From assembly GCF_003946675.1 (NCBI RefSeq), contig NZ_RHOT01000002.1:62001-126000 (forward strand): a stretch of DNA of 64,000 bases, in the 5' to 3' direction. Source of the stretch: Lapidilactobacillus gannanensis. GTDB lineage: Bacteria; Bacillota; Bacilli; Lactobacillales; Lactobacillaceae. Each line of letters opens with the position of its first letter. The stretch's first letter is position 1. The position numbers were made by a program, and so were the translations under genes. Shown piece after piece: positions 19,950-29,457 of the stretch. The notes beneath the pieces were generated by a model. The model had not been told where the DNA came from. It ran no database searches and saw nothing but the letters and a program-made list of their open reading frames with translations.

Positions 19950-19965
19950 TGTTCCACGTGGAACA
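19950..19965. promoter_or_regulatory. parS: parS-like site 1
   Basis: TGTTCCACGTGGAACA, a perfect 16-bp palindrome within an extended AAATGTTCCACGTGGAACATTT. It matches the ParB/Spo0J parS consensus (TGTTNCACGTGAAACA type). Origin-proximal location fits. Confidence 0.85.
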
Positions 19966-20053
19966 TTTGAGCTCTTCTGAAAACCGATGGCCAGATAGAC
20001 TAAAATCTAATTTTTTAAGTAAATGCGAGTGAGACAAACAGTGATAAATAGCT

Positions 20054-20059
20054 TATAAT
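20054..20059 (+). promoter_or_regulatory. -10 box of the M42 aminopeptidase promoter
   Basis: TATAAT with a GAGACA -35-like hexamer 17 bp upstream (20031-20036). The transcript would start just before the second parS-like site. Confidence 0.55.
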
Positions 20060-20076
20060 AAAGGCATTGTATGAAA

Positions 20077-20092
20077 TGTTCCACATGAAACA
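20077..20092. promoter_or_regulatory. parS: parS-like site 2 in a 5' untranslated region
   Basis: TGTTCCACATGAAACA differs from the parS consensus by one or two bases. It lies between the -10 box and the ribosome site of the aminopeptidase gene, 127 bp from site 1. Confidence 0.7.
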
Positions 20093-20109
20093 TTAAAGGA
20101 GATGGCAAT

Positions 20110-21183
20110 ATGGAAAAATCTGCAGCAATTGATTTGATTCAAAAACTATCTAACGTTTATGGAATTTCCGCTTTTGAAGATGAAGTGACAGCACTATTCA
20201 AAGATGAGGTGGCTGGCTCTGGAAAAGTCAGCGAAGATCATATGCGTAATGTGTTTGTCCAACAAAAAAATAACAACGGTAAAAAACCGATTGTTGAATT
20301 GGATGCTCATTCAGATGAGGTTGGTTTCATGATTCGTGCCATTAAGCCAAACGGACAAATGATGTTTGTCCAAGTAGGTGGTTGGGCGACGGTAACCATT
20401 CCAGCTCAAAAGGTCAAAATTCGAAATCGGGCTGGTGAATGGATTTCTGGAATTGTTAGTAGTACACCACCACATTTTATGACGCCTGAGGAAAGAACTC
20501 GCTTGCCAAAAATGGATGAGTTAAGCATCGATGTTGGCGCAAGTAGCGCAAAAGAAGTCTCAGATGTTTATCAAATTGAAATTGGCGCGCCAGTAGTTCC
20601 TGATGTTACTTGTGAATATAATGAAAAAACTGGACTGTTTCTGGGAAAGGCTTTCGATAATCGAATTGGAACAGCATTACTTGCTTCAACTATGAAAGAT
20701 TTAAGCGAGGATCAGTTAGCAGTTGATCTTGTTGCTGGCCTTTCATCACAAGAGGAAGTCGGTGACCGCGGCGCTGAGGTTGTTGTCCGAAAAATCAAAC
20801 CAGATTTAGCAATCGTGTTCGAAGGTGCTCCAGCTGATGATACAGTAATGCCTGATTATTTAATTCAAACTGGTCTGCGTAAAGGACCAATGCTACGTCA
20901 TTTTGATTCAACAATTGTGACGAATCCGCATTTCCAACAATTTGCACTTGACGTCGCCGCTAAGAATGATATTCCTATTCAACGATCAGTTCGTACAGGT
21001 GGTGGTCAAGACGGAGCCATTATAAATCGTTATAATGGTGCCCCAACAATTGTTATCAGTGTACCAGTGCGCTATGCACACACACCATATTGCTTTATTG
21101 CTTATGAAGATTACGAAAACGCATTGAAATTGGCTAAACTAATTATTCGGCAGTTAAATGCGGAAGTGATTGAAAAGTTCTAG
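20110..21183 (+). CDS. M42-family metallo-aminopeptidase (glutamyl aminopeptidase / PepA-like)
   Basis: 357 aa cytoplasmic peptidase of the M42 family, which trims N-terminal residues from peptides as large self-compartmentalised complexes. Metal-binding motifs are visible: DAHSDEVGF (His and first Asp), KAFDNRIG (bridging Asp), SSQEEVGDRGA (catalytic and metal Glu), VFEGAP, and RYAHTPY (final His). AAAGGAGAT precedes the ATG. The substrate (acidic residues or broader) cannot be settled from sequence. Its leader contains a parS-like site. Confidence 0.9.
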   Translation: MEKSAAIDLIQKLSNVYGISAFEDEVTALFKDEVAGSGKVSEDHMRNVFVQQKNNNGKKPIVELDAHSDEVGFMIRAIKPNGQMMFVQVGGWATVTIPAQKVKIRNRAGEWISGIVSSTPPHFMTPEERTRLPKMDELSIDVGASSAKEVSDVYQIEIGAPVVPDVTCEYNEKTGLFLGKAFDNRIGTALLASTMKDLSEDQLAVDLVAGLSSQEEVGDRGAEVVVRKIKPDLAIVFEGAPADDTVMPDYLIQTGLRKGPMLRHFDSTIVTNPHFQQFALDVAAKNDIPIQRSVRTGGGQDGAIINRYNGAPTIVISVPVRYAHTPYCFIAYEDYENALKLAKLIIRQLNAEVIEKF

Positions 21184-21210
21184 TAAATAAACATAATGAA
21201 AGATGTTTTT

Positions 21211-21264
21211 AAATCATAAAAGAAGGCCACAACCATTAATGGTTGTGGCCTTCTTTTATGATTT
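21211..21264. terminator. 54-bp perfect palindrome, bidirectional terminator
   Basis: Two 27-bp arms with no mismatch, centred at 21237/21238, lie between the aminopeptidase and the convergent permease. A/T runs near both ends allow termination from either side. Confidence 0.9.
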
Positions 21265-21276
21265 ATGAACTGAAAA

Positions 21277-22722
21277 TTAATTAACTTCTTCTTGGTGACG
21301 ACGAGCAATTGCTGGTAGGATGAAACCAATACCAATTAAAACGATCGGTGTTAAGACATTAAGAATTAATTGGAACCACCATGCACTAGGATTGCTAGCA
21401 TAAGTGATCTTTGGCACCATACCTAAAATACAAGCAAAAGCGGTAAATAGGAAGCACCAAGCACCAAAGCCAAAACCAACTTTAGGATTCTTAACAAACA
21501 TATAGTCAGAATGGAACTTATCAAGTTGCTTGTTCAGCATCATGAAGGCCCAGAATACCCATAAGTAACGTAATGGCATAACAACTGAGTTAAGATTTAG
21601 TAACCAGTTGTAGAGGTTGTTAGTACCACTAATACCAAGAGCAGGAATAATAATGATGATACTAACAAGAATACCGGTCAATTTATAACCATTGATTGGC
21701 ACACCGCCGCTAGTTTTACGCCGTAGTGCATTAGGTACATATTTAGGATCAGCATCATCAAGCAAAATTCGTAGTGGCGCGTCAATTGAAACAGCTAAAG
21801 CAGCAATTGAGGCCATCGCATTTGCAATTGCGTAAATCCAAAGGAGTAGGTTACCAACATGATAGAAATTACCTAGACGTTGGAAAGCAATATAAGCACC
21901 GTTGGCCATTAAATCATCAGGAATATTATTCGCATCGAAAATCATGCCCATAGCGAAGGAACCGAGGATTGCCGAAACCGCTACCATGATTGCTAAAGCA
22001 ATCATGCCCTTAGGAAAGTTTTTGGCAGGATTTTTAGTCTTATTAACATAAGGTGAGATTTTTTCAGCGCCACCTACGGCAAAGACTAACATCGAAATTG
22101 TTGTAAAATATTTAAAATCAAACTTAGGAATATAATTACTAACATGGGTCATATTAGCAGTTGCAATAGTGGAACCGGTCATTGCTGGTGCTGACAAGCC
22201 TAAGATAATGAATAGGATTGACATGATGAACATTGACATGCCGGCAATTGTCCCAACACGATTCAAAGTGGCAATCCCACGTGAAGCCATATACAAGAAG
22301 ATTAAGAAAATAACCAAACACAGTGATTGTACAATAATCGATGGTGTATTTTTAACAAAATTACCATTTGAACGGAATAACCAGCTACCAGCAATTAAAA
22401 TTGACTGAGGCTTTTGTGCGAGATAAGGAATATGAACGACCCAATAGGTCCAAGCCGCAAAATAAGCTAACCGCCGCGTTGAAACTTCTTTGATCCAACT
22501 GGAGACGCCACCTTCAGCATCCTTAAATGTGGCACCCATTTGTCCAACCATTAATGTATATGGAACAAAATATAAAATCATGATCAAGATCCAAGAAACA
22601 ACAACAACTAAACCTTCTTGGGCAAAGTTGTTAACGACGTTTCCTAAACCCCAAACACTAACGAAAGCAAGCAAGGCAATATTATACCAAAATAGCTGCT
22701 TAGGTTTTTTCTCATCAGTCAT
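21277..22722 (-). CDS. APC-superfamily amino acid permease (YjeM / glutamate-GABA antiporter-like)
   Basis: 481 aa with about 12 hydrophobic segments, an integral membrane transporter. The N-terminus (FWYNIALLAFVSVWGLGNVV) and the run of residues with GGAEKISPYVNK resemble YjeM and GadC-type members of the APC superfamily. Substrate is unknown. The longest frame begins at 22776, but ATG 22722 with AGGGGG upstream and the natural MTDEKKPK start is preferred. It converges on the aminopeptidase gene. Confidence 0.85.
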   Translation of the reverse strand: MTDEKKPKQLFWYNIALLAFVSVWGLGNVVNNFAQEGLVVVVSWILIMILYFVPYTLMVGQMGATFKDAEGGVSSWIKEVSTRRLAYFAAWTYWVVHIPYLAQKPQSILIAGSWLFRSNGNFVKNTPSIIVQSLCLVIFLIFLYMASRGIATLNRVGTIAGMSMFIMSILFIILGLSAPAMTGSTIATANMTHVSNYIPKFDFKYFTTISMLVFAVGGAEKISPYVNKTKNPAKNFPKGMIALAIMVAVSAILGSFAMGMIFDANNIPDDLMANGAYIAFQRLGNFYHVGNLLLWIYAIANAMASIAALAVSIDAPLRILLDDADPKYVPNALRRKTSGGVPINGYKLTGILVSIIIIIPALGISGTNNLYNWLLNLNSVVMPLRYLWVFWAFMMLNKQLDKFHSDYMFVKNPKVGFGFGAWCFLFTAFACILGMVPKITYASNPSAWWFQLILNVLTPIVLIGIGFILPAIARRHQEEVN

Positions 22723-23058
22723 GATTGACCCCCTTAAATTAGATAACAAAAGTATACAAAAACTACTATAAACCAATTTTTGTGGTTAATCATGAGAACT
22801 ATCTGAGAAAACTAACGAGATTGTTGAAAACCATCAAGGACTATTAAATCAATAGAGCCGTTACTATTGGCTAAATAAAAATGAGAACTAAATCGAATTC
22901 TTCATTTTTTGCTAATAAAAAAAGCTCAACAAAATTCTTGGTTGAGCTTTTAGGTTGATTCAACTGGTGCTGCCTAGTGTTTTTAGAAAGAGAGCGTTTT
23001 AATCTATGTTCATTTTAATAAAGTTCAGCAAGTAAAAATTAATTGGCTAATTTAGGTT
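22723..23058. terminator. Intergenic region with bidirectional terminator
   Basis: No gene is seen. AAAGCTCAAC pairs with GTTGAGCTTT at about 22920-22951, suitable for ending an unseen or readthrough transcript on either strand. The rest is AT-rich. Confidence 0.5.
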
Positions 23059-24909
23059 TTATAAATTAACACTATGACTTTGCCCAGCCTTCAAATAGGT
23101 TAATTGACTTTGCTGGAAGGCGTGTTTTAAATGCGTTGTTTGTTGGTCGATCTCTTCAGGTGTCCATTGAAAATATGCGGCCATAGCAGTAATAACGGGT
23201 TTGGCAATTTTGGTAAAACTTTCAGCCTCGAAAAGCAAGTGGTTTGTTCGACGCAGCAAGTAATCAACTGGTGTTAAAACCATTTCTTCTTCGAGACAGT
23301 AATTAAGAATTAGCGTTTCACTTAAAGAGAGTCCAGCTACCGGTTTGGTAGTACGAATGCCAGTAAAAATCTGCAAAGCATTGGAACCAAATAAATCAGT
23401 GATTCTTTGTGCCTCCACTTGAGTTAAACCTAAAGCTTCGCCTTGATTACTGATCATTTGTAGCTCTTGAGGAACAGTGTCTGGATTAATATCGCCACCG
23501 GAAACTTGGAGATGCTTAGAATCAACTGGTAAAAAGGTCAAATGATGTTTTTCCTTCATTAACTTTGCTAGTAATTGGATGGCACCAGCCGCCATCCGTC
23601 GATAGTCGGTAATTTTACCACCGGAAAGAACAATTAGGCCATCTTCCTTGGTTTTTAAGGCACTACCTCGAGAGACTTGCGAAGGTTTAAGAATTTTCTC
23701 TGACAAGTCCTGTTCACTGGCGAGGATTGCTTCGGCGATTTCATTACGTGAGGCGCGCCCTTGACTATAATTGTTGACGATGCCAATAACGCGGTCAATA
23801 CTTTGGTCAGTAATATGGGAACCACCACCGCCATTGTAGTCAGAACTTGAATTAGAAGCAATTAGTGGCCGAATACCTACCCAGCTAGCTTCAATATCAC
23901 TTAATTTGATTTTGGCTTCAGGGAAGCGCTGATTGACTGTTGACAATAAATAATCGACATCTTGTTGCTCGATTTGTGGATGAACTAAGTCACCGCGATA
24001 ATCTGTATCTGTGGTACCAAAATAAGTTTTATCAAAACGAGGAATAATGAAAATCATGCGTTCGTCATGGTGTAAACTATCAACGTAAAGTGGCTGCGGA
24101 ACTGGTAATTTGTGCCAGTCAACTACTAAGTGAATGCCCTTTGTGGGGCGCATTTGTTTTAAAAAGGGGACTTGATCGTCGATTAAATCAATTTGATCAA
24201 CCCAAGGACCAGCTGCGTTTAAAACAAATTTGGCCTGAATAGTGAAAGTGTTGTCAGATAGTGTGTCTTGCACAGTGGCACCGTTAATGATTCCGGACTC
24301 ATCGTGGGTCAGCGCGGTGGCTTTGACATGACTAGCAATCACGCCACCAAAAGCGGCCGCCTTTTTGATGTTTTCAATGACTAAACGAGCGTCGTTGTTC
24401 GTAAAATCTAAATAAGAGCCACCACCAAGTAAGTTTTCAGAGTTGATTTCAGGAACCTGTTCTAAAACTTCTTCTTTAGTTAGCGTAAAACTGGTTAAAT
24501 TGGGGTTGGTAATGCCGGCCAGGCGATCATAAAGCCCCATTGCCACCTTTACCGAGAACATATCATATGTGGCGTCTGGCTCACGATAAATAGGTAATAA
24601 CATGCGAATTGGTCGGGGAATATGTGGTGCGATTCGTTGGACATTCTGCCGTTCCCGAACCGTGTCAGCAACAACACCAACATCGAAATTTTTTAAATAA
24701 CGGATGCCACCATGCACCATTTTAGTGGAACGTGAAGAAGTGCCTTCTGCAAAGTCTTGCATTTCAATTAAGGCAGTCTTAAAGCCAGAAGCAGCAGCTT
24801 GCAATGCTACACCAGCCCCAGTAATCCCACCACCAATGATTAAAACATCAAAATCCTCATTGGCTAAGCGCAATAGATTTTCTTGTCGTGTCGTTGCTGA
24901 AAACGTCAT
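23059..24909 (-). CDS. glpO: Alpha-glycerophosphate oxidase / FAD-dependent glycerol-3-phosphate dehydrogenase
   Basis: 616 aa. Converts glycerol-3-phosphate to dihydroxyacetone phosphate using FAD; in lactic acid bacteria GlpO passes electrons to oxygen and makes hydrogen peroxide. The N-terminal dinucleotide fold reads DVLIIGGGITGAGVA. GTSSRSTKMVHGGIRYL follows, then RPTKGIHLV and the C-terminal GGKITDYR. At about 616 residues it fits GlpO (roughly 610) better than GlpD (roughly 555). A TTGCAA - 16 bp - TAAACT promoter and a GGGG ribosome site lie upstream on the minus strand. Confidence 0.9.
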   Translation of the reverse strand: MTFSATTRQENLLRLANEDFDVLIIGGGITGAGVALQAAASGFKTALIEMQDFAEGTSSRSTKMVHGGIRYLKNFDVGVVADTVRERQNVQRIAPHIPRPIRMLLPIYREPDATYDMFSVKVAMGLYDRLAGITNPNLTSFTLTKEEVLEQVPEINSENLLGGGSYLDFTNNDARLVIENIKKAAAFGGVIASHVKATALTHDESGIINGATVQDTLSDNTFTIQAKFVLNAAGPWVDQIDLIDDQVPFLKQMRPTKGIHLVVDWHKLPVPQPLYVDSLHHDERMIFIIPRFDKTYFGTTDTDYRGDLVHPQIEQQDVDYLLSTVNQRFPEAKIKLSDIEASWVGIRPLIASNSSSDYNGGGGSHITDQSIDRVIGIVNNYSQGRASRNEIAEAILASEQDLSEKILKPSQVSRGSALKTKEDGLIVLSGGKITDYRRMAAGAIQLLAKLMKEKHHLTFLPVDSKHLQVSGGDINPDTVPQELQMISNQGEALGLTQVEAQRITDLFGSNALQIFTGIRTTKPVAGLSLSETLILNYCLEEEMVLTPVDYLLRRTNHLLFEAESFTKIAKPVITAMAAYFQWTPEEIDQQTTHLKHAFQQSQLTYLKAGQSHSVNL

Positions 24910-25082
24910 GTTACTTTTCCCCCCAAAGGAATCTGATTCGTTAAGTTAAGTTTAGAACAGCAAAAAAAAATTGCAAGCAATCTTTTTTTCATAATTAAAT
25001 CGTGATTTGGCCTAAAGCCTGCTTTTTTTGAGGAAAGCAAGTACAATTAAGATAGTAAATTTTTTGATGAGGTGAATGAATT

Positions 25083-26132
25083 ATGACAGTTACAATGGCT
25101 CTTGTTGGCTTTGGTAAAAGTGCTAATCGTTATCATCTACCATATTTGCAACAGCGGCAGAATCTACGCGTGAAAATGATTTATGACCATGGTTTTCGTC
25201 ATTATTCTGAGAAACAGGCTGAGTATCGACAAGCTGGGGTTCAATTAACTACCGATTTCTCAGAGCTATTAGCTGATCCTGACATTCAGTTAGTGACGAT
25301 CACGACCCCAGCTGCCACTCATTTTGAACTAGCCAAGCAATTGCTACTTAATGGTAAGAATGTGCTTGTAGAGAAGCCTTTTTGTGAGACAGCGGAAGAG
25401 GCAGAGACTTTACTGAACTTAGCTAAAGAAAAAGGCTTAGTTGCGATGCCTTTCCAAAATCGCCGTTTTGATAGTGATTACTTATCTTTAGCACAGGTTC
25501 TACAAGTTGGCTATCTTGGTCGGCCTTTGGAAATTGAATCCCATTTAGATCATTATCGTCGTCAATCAACACAACAGGATGGTGTAGCTATTAATGGTCA
25601 GTTTTATGGTTTAGGAATTCATACAATTGATCAGATGGTTGCTTTATTTGGCCAGCCAGATCAAGTCTATTATGATATTCGGCCACAACAAAATCAGGGT
25701 AATTTAGATGATTATTATGAAGTTGATCTGTTTTATGATGGCTTTAAAGCTAAAGTGAAGTCTAGTAATTTGATTGCGACGCCTTATCCTAAGTTTATTT
25801 TGCATGGTACAATGGGTAGTTTCATTAAATACGGCATCGATCAGCAGGAAAATGATTTAAAAGCACAAATTATGCCAGGTATGACTAACTTTGGTCAAGA
25901 TGCGCCAAGTGCCTATGGTCATTTGCATTATCAAAATAGCAATGGTGACTGGATCGATAAGGATTTACCGACACCAACTGGCGATTATGGCCGAGTTTAT
26001 GATGCGATGGTTGCAACCTTAACTGCTGGCCAGCCTAAATTAGTCAGTGATACCGAAATACTAACAGATTTACGAATTCTTGAAGCTGGTATTCAAACAA
26101 CTGGCCCACATGTTGTTGATTTTACTGATTAA
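25083..26132 (+). CDS. Gfo/Idh/MocA-family oxidoreductase
   Basis: 349 aa. N-terminal Rossmann fold with ALVGFGKSANRYHLPYL and the family motif VLVEKPFC at about residue 95-102, which holds the catalytic Lys of the EKP motif. The C-terminal alpha/beta domain has GLGIHTIDQM. Likely acts on a sugar or polyol with NAD(P). It is convergent with the AraC regulator (stops 2 nt apart); that regulator also faces the beta-galactosidase, so a sugar role is plausible. Substrate unknown. Confidence 0.88.
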   Translation: MTVTMALVGFGKSANRYHLPYLQQRQNLRVKMIYDHGFRHYSEKQAEYRQAGVQLTTDFSELLADPDIQLVTITTPAATHFELAKQLLLNGKNVLVEKPFCETAEEAETLLNLAKEKGLVAMPFQNRRFDSDYLSLAQVLQVGYLGRPLEIESHLDHYRRQSTQQDGVAINGQFYGLGIHTIDQMVALFGQPDQVYYDIRPQQNQGNLDDYYEVDLFYDGFKAKVKSSNLIATPYPKFILHGTMGSFIKYGIDQQENDLKAQIMPGMTNFGQDAPSAYGHLHYQNSNGDWIDKDLPTPTGDYGRVYDAMVATLTAGQPKLVSDTEILTDLRILEAGIQTTGPHVVDFTD

Positions 26133-26134
26133 GT

Positions 26135-26938
26135 TTAATGTAATTGGCGGAACTGACGTGGGGTTAATTGTGTTTGGCGGTGAAATTGAGCGATAAAATA
26201 GCTACTACTATTGAAGCCAGTCTGAATGGCCACCTGTTCAATGCTTAATTCTGGTTGGCTGATCAATAACACTTGGGCTTTACGTAAACGTAAATCAGTT
26301 AAATATTGTAGTGGTGTTGCATGATAACGCTGCTTGAATTGTCGGTTTAAATGTTGGGTAGTGAAGCCGGAACGTGCTGCTAATTGTTCATTACTAATGG
26401 CCTGTTCGTAACGTCGATCAAGGAATTGCTTAATATCAGCCAAGATTGGTAAATTATGCTGGCGTGGATTAAGTAACCCATTTTCTTGCCGGGCTTGATT
26501 CAATAAGAGAATAAACCGATAAATAAAAATAGATAGCTCATTGGGATCAGACGTCAAGGTGACGGCTGATCCATTTTTTTCGATAAATTTTTGTAAGGTT
26601 AAGTTATTTTTGTTAAATAACTGATAGTTTAGTTGTTGACTATCTAACAAATCACTGGCATTCCGCCCACCAAAAGTTAAATATTCGGTGCGCCACTGAT
26701 TTGGTTGTACGCTCTGATATTGATGGGGAACATGGGGATTAATTAAAATACCAGTGCCGCGATTTAAGAGAATTGCCTGATCATTAATGGTCACGATACC
26801 TTGTCCAGAAGTTGTTTGTAACCAGTGATAATAACGATAACCAGTAGGTCGCTGAACGTCCTCTTGTTGCCAATCCGCGCCGATGCTCTCAAGAAATAAG
26901 GGTAGACGATTATTAATTTGAGTAAAAACAACCCGCAT
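26135..26938 (-). CDS. AraC-family transcriptional regulator
   Basis: 267 aa. An N-terminal cupin-like sensor domain (TINDQAILLNRGTGILINPH) precedes a C-terminal double helix-turn-helix (about residues 170-267: SNEQLAARSGFTTQHLNRQF and SIEQVAIQTGFNSSSYF). ATG 26938 with GAGGTG upstream is preferred over the GTG nine bases earlier. It is transcribed away from the GH42 beta-galactosidase and probably controls it, by analogy with other AraC-glycosidase pairs. Confidence 0.9.
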   Translation of the reverse strand: MRVVFTQINNRLPLFLESIGADWQQEDVQRPTGYRYYHWLQTTSGQGIVTINDQAILLNRGTGILINPHVPHQYQSVQPNQWRTEYLTFGGRNASDLLDSQQLNYQLFNKNNLTLQKFIEKNGSAVTLTSDPNELSIFIYRFILLLNQARQENGLLNPRQHNLPILADIKQFLDRRYEQAISNEQLAARSGFTTQHLNRQFKQRYHATPLQYLTDLRLRKAQVLLISQPELSIEQVAIQTGFNSSSYFIAQFHRQTQLTPRQFRQLH

Positions 26939-26994
26939 ATTAAGCACCTCACTGATAAAAGTTCAAATACTAATACTTTCTCTTCAAATCATAC

Positions 26995-27014
26995 GACAAA
27001 AAAGCGCTTTTGTC
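26995..27014. promoter_or_regulatory. Palindromic operator or cre-like site between araC-type gene and beta-galactosidase
   Basis: GACAAAAAAGCGCTTTTGTC is nearly self-complementary around AAGCGCTT. It resembles a CcpA cre core (AnCGnT) and lies between the divergent genes. Binding protein not proven. Confidence 0.5.
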
Positions 27015-27065
27015 AGTTAAACTGAGATTATTAAAACGTTATCACGTAATAATGGAGGTTAAATA

Positions 27066-29090
27066 ATGACAACAAAACAATTTAAGCGTATTTTGTTTGG
27101 CGGCGATTATAACCCTGAACAATGGCCTAAAGAAGTTTGGTATAAGGATATGCAACTGTTGACGAAGGCTGATATTAATGAAGCCACGATTAACGTTTTC
27201 TCTTGGGCACAAATTCAGCCTTCTGAGGAACGCTATGATTTTTCAACGCTTGATGAAATTATTAATTTACTAACTGAAAATCATTTTCAAATTGTTTTAG
27301 CTACCTCAACAGGTGCTTTGCCAGCATGGATGGCTAATCGTTATCCAGATGTGACGCGGACTGATTTTGAAGGTCGCCATCATCGGTTTGGTGGTCGGCA
27401 TAATGCTTGTCCTAATAGTCCGATTTTCCGTTATTTTGGTCAAAAATTGGCTGGCGAATTAGCTAAACATTATGGTCACTTAGACAATGTTGTTTGTTGG
27501 CATATTTCTAACGAGTATGGCGGTCAATGCTACTGTGACAACTGTGTCGCAGCATTCCGAGTTTGGCTGAAGAAACATTATCAAACACTTGATGCTGTTA
27601 ATCAGGCCTGGAATACTCATTTCTGGGGTCATACATTTTATGAATGGGAAGAGATTTTTCCACCTAATGATTTAGGTGATGCAATTGGTGAGGATAATTC
27701 AACGATTGCTGGATTATCAATCGATTATCGGCGGTTCATGTCTGATAGTATCTTGCAAAACTTCACTGATGAGCGCGATGCTATTCGTCAATTTGATGCT
27801 GATACCCCAATTACGACCAACTTAATGGGGACTTTCAAGGATTTAGACTACTTCAAGTGGGCTAAAGAGATGGATCTTGTTTCTTGGGATAACTATCCTT
27901 CATACAATACACCGTACAGTTTTACTGCGATGTCCCATGATTTGATGCGTGGGGTCAAGGGTGGCGCGCCATTTATGTTAATGGAACAAACACCTTCACA
28001 ACAAAATTGGCAACCATATAATTCCTTAAAACGACCTGGCCAAATGCGTTCAATGAGTTATCAAGCAATGGCCCATGGTGCTGACACCATTCAATTCTTC
28101 CAATTGCGACAATCACGGGGTGCTACGGAAAAATTCCATGGTGCGGTTATTAGTCATGCTGATACTGACAATACCCGGGTTTTCCGGGAAACCGCTGCTT
28201 TAGGACATGAATTAAATGGTTTAGGCACGGAAATCTTAGGTGCACGTACACCAGCTAAAGTGGCAATTATGTTTGATTGGGATAATTATTGGGCTTTAGA
28301 GTATGCCAGCGGTCCAACAGTTCAGTTGAAATATGTTGACCAAATTCATCAATATTATGCTGCTTTTTATCGGCAGAATGTCGCTGTCGACTTAATCCCG
28401 ACTGATTTGTCAGCGAAAGAACTGGCTAAATATGATTTAGTTGTCGCACCGGTACTTTACATGATCAAGGATGGCGTGGCTGCTAACTTAACTAGCTATG
28501 TTAAAAATGGTGGCCATTTCTTAACCACCTTCATGAGTGGGTTAGTTGATCGTAACGACAATGTCTTTATTGGTGGCTATCCTGGTCCGCTACGTGAATT
28601 ACTTGGTGTCTGGGTCGAAGAATTTGATGCATTACCACCAGAAAAGCACTATCAAGTAACATTCAATGATCAAGCTGATTTCACTTGTGATATGCTTTGC
28701 GACATTATGCATCTTGAAGGTGCTAAGGCCTTGGCTAAGTATAGCCAAGGTGAGTTCTATCAAAATACACCAGCAGTTACAGAGAATGATTTTGGCCAAG
28801 GTCAAGCTTTCTATGTAGGTACCCAACTAGCGGCTAAGGGACTAGATTACTTAGTTGGTCAATTAATCGATCAATTCGGTTGGGAGCATTATGCTACTAG
28901 TGAAGCGGTTGAAATTACTCGTCGTGATCAAGCTGATGCTAGTTACTATTTCATTATCAATAATGGTGGTAACACGGAACAAGTTAACTGGACTAAAGCT
29001 GGCCAAGACTTGTTGAGTAAACAAGCAGTAGCTACAGGAACACTAGCTTTGGATCCATATGCTGTTAAATTAATCAAAGTAACTAAATAA
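27066..29090 (+). CDS. GH42 beta-galactosidase
   Basis: 674 aa. Hydrolyses terminal beta-galactosides, often galacto-oligosaccharides rather than lactose. The TIM barrel starts FGGDYNPEQWP. The acid/base Glu150 lies in HISNEYGG and the nucleophile Glu307 in LMEQTPS. Zinc-site cysteines are Cys115, Cys155, Cys157 and Cys160 (CYCDNC). A trimerisation domain and small C-terminal beta domain follow, the family's usual length. No signal peptide, so the enzyme is intracellular. A GGAGG precedes the ATG. Likely regulated by the divergent AraC gene and possibly CcpA. Confidence 0.95.
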   Translation: MTTKQFKRILFGGDYNPEQWPKEVWYKDMQLLTKADINEATINVFSWAQIQPSEERYDFSTLDEIINLLTENHFQIVLATSTGALPAWMANRYPDVTRTDFEGRHHRFGGRHNACPNSPIFRYFGQKLAGELAKHYGHLDNVVCWHISNEYGGQCYCDNCVAAFRVWLKKHYQTLDAVNQAWNTHFWGHTFYEWEEIFPPNDLGDAIGEDNSTIAGLSIDYRRFMSDSILQNFTDERDAIRQFDADTPITTNLMGTFKDLDYFKWAKEMDLVSWDNYPSYNTPYSFTAMSHDLMRGVKGGAPFMLMEQTPSQQNWQPYNSLKRPGQMRSMSYQAMAHGADTIQFFQLRQSRGATEKFHGAVISHADTDNTRVFRETAALGHELNGLGTEILGARTPAKVAIMFDWDNYWALEYASGPTVQLKYVDQIHQYYAAFYRQNVAVDLIPTDLSAKELAKYDLVVAPVLYMIKDGVAANLTSYVKNGGHFLTTFMSGLVDRNDNVFIGGYPGPLRELLGVWVEEFDALPPEKHYQVTFNDQADFTCDMLCDIMHLEGAKALAKYSQGEFYQNTPAVTENDFGQGQAFYVGTQLAAKGLDYLVGQLIDQFGWEHYATSEAVEITRRDQADASYYFIINNGGNTEQVNWTKAGQDLLSKQAVATGTLALDPYAVKLIKVTK

Positions 29091-29197
29091 TTTTAGTAAA
29101 ACTAAGAAAAAAGTGCGTCACAATGGTTAGCTAGTGCACCTTGATGTGGAATCAGAGTGTGACAAAAAAGCGGTCAATCGATGCTTTTTAACGTAAA

Positions 29198-29232
29198 ATA
29201 CCGAGCAATTCTGCGAGAGAATTGCTCGGTAT
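29198..29232. terminator. Dispersed hairpin family, copy A (after beta-galactosidase)
   Basis: ATACCGAGCAATTCT pairs perfectly with AGAATTGCTCGGTAT. The flanks carry the shared CGTTAA / TTAACG motif; this copy is in reverse orientation relative to those at 31982 and 49490. Confidence 0.75.
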
Positions 29233-29324
29233 TTTTGGCGTTAAGCGGAGCCGGTTGTTTTTGAGAACACGTGGCAGCACGCCCATTTCTAGTAATGGGT
29301 ATAGTCGTTATAACGCTGCTATAT

Positions 29325-29457
29325 AAAAAGCCACTCCATGAGGGGGGTGGAGTGGCGAAAGACTGAATTACCGCTCGGCTGCCCTTGCATAGGTAGATTT
29401 TACTGAACAGATGGTAGGAAGGGGGGAATCAAAGAATCGACACAGGGGTGCTCTCAG
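29325..29457 (-). ncRNA. Candidate small RNA with C-rich motifs (minus strand)
   Basis: On the minus strand a clear terminator (GCCACTCCA / TGGAGTGGC, T5) ends at 29325. Its nine-base loop contains six consecutive C, and a second unpaired CCCCCC tract lies about 85 nt upstream at 29418-29423. A CATAAT -10-like box is at 29464-29469, but the -35 is poor. C-rich loops that pair with ribosome sites are typical of several Firmicutes small RNAs. No protein frame is evident here. Confidence 0.4.
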
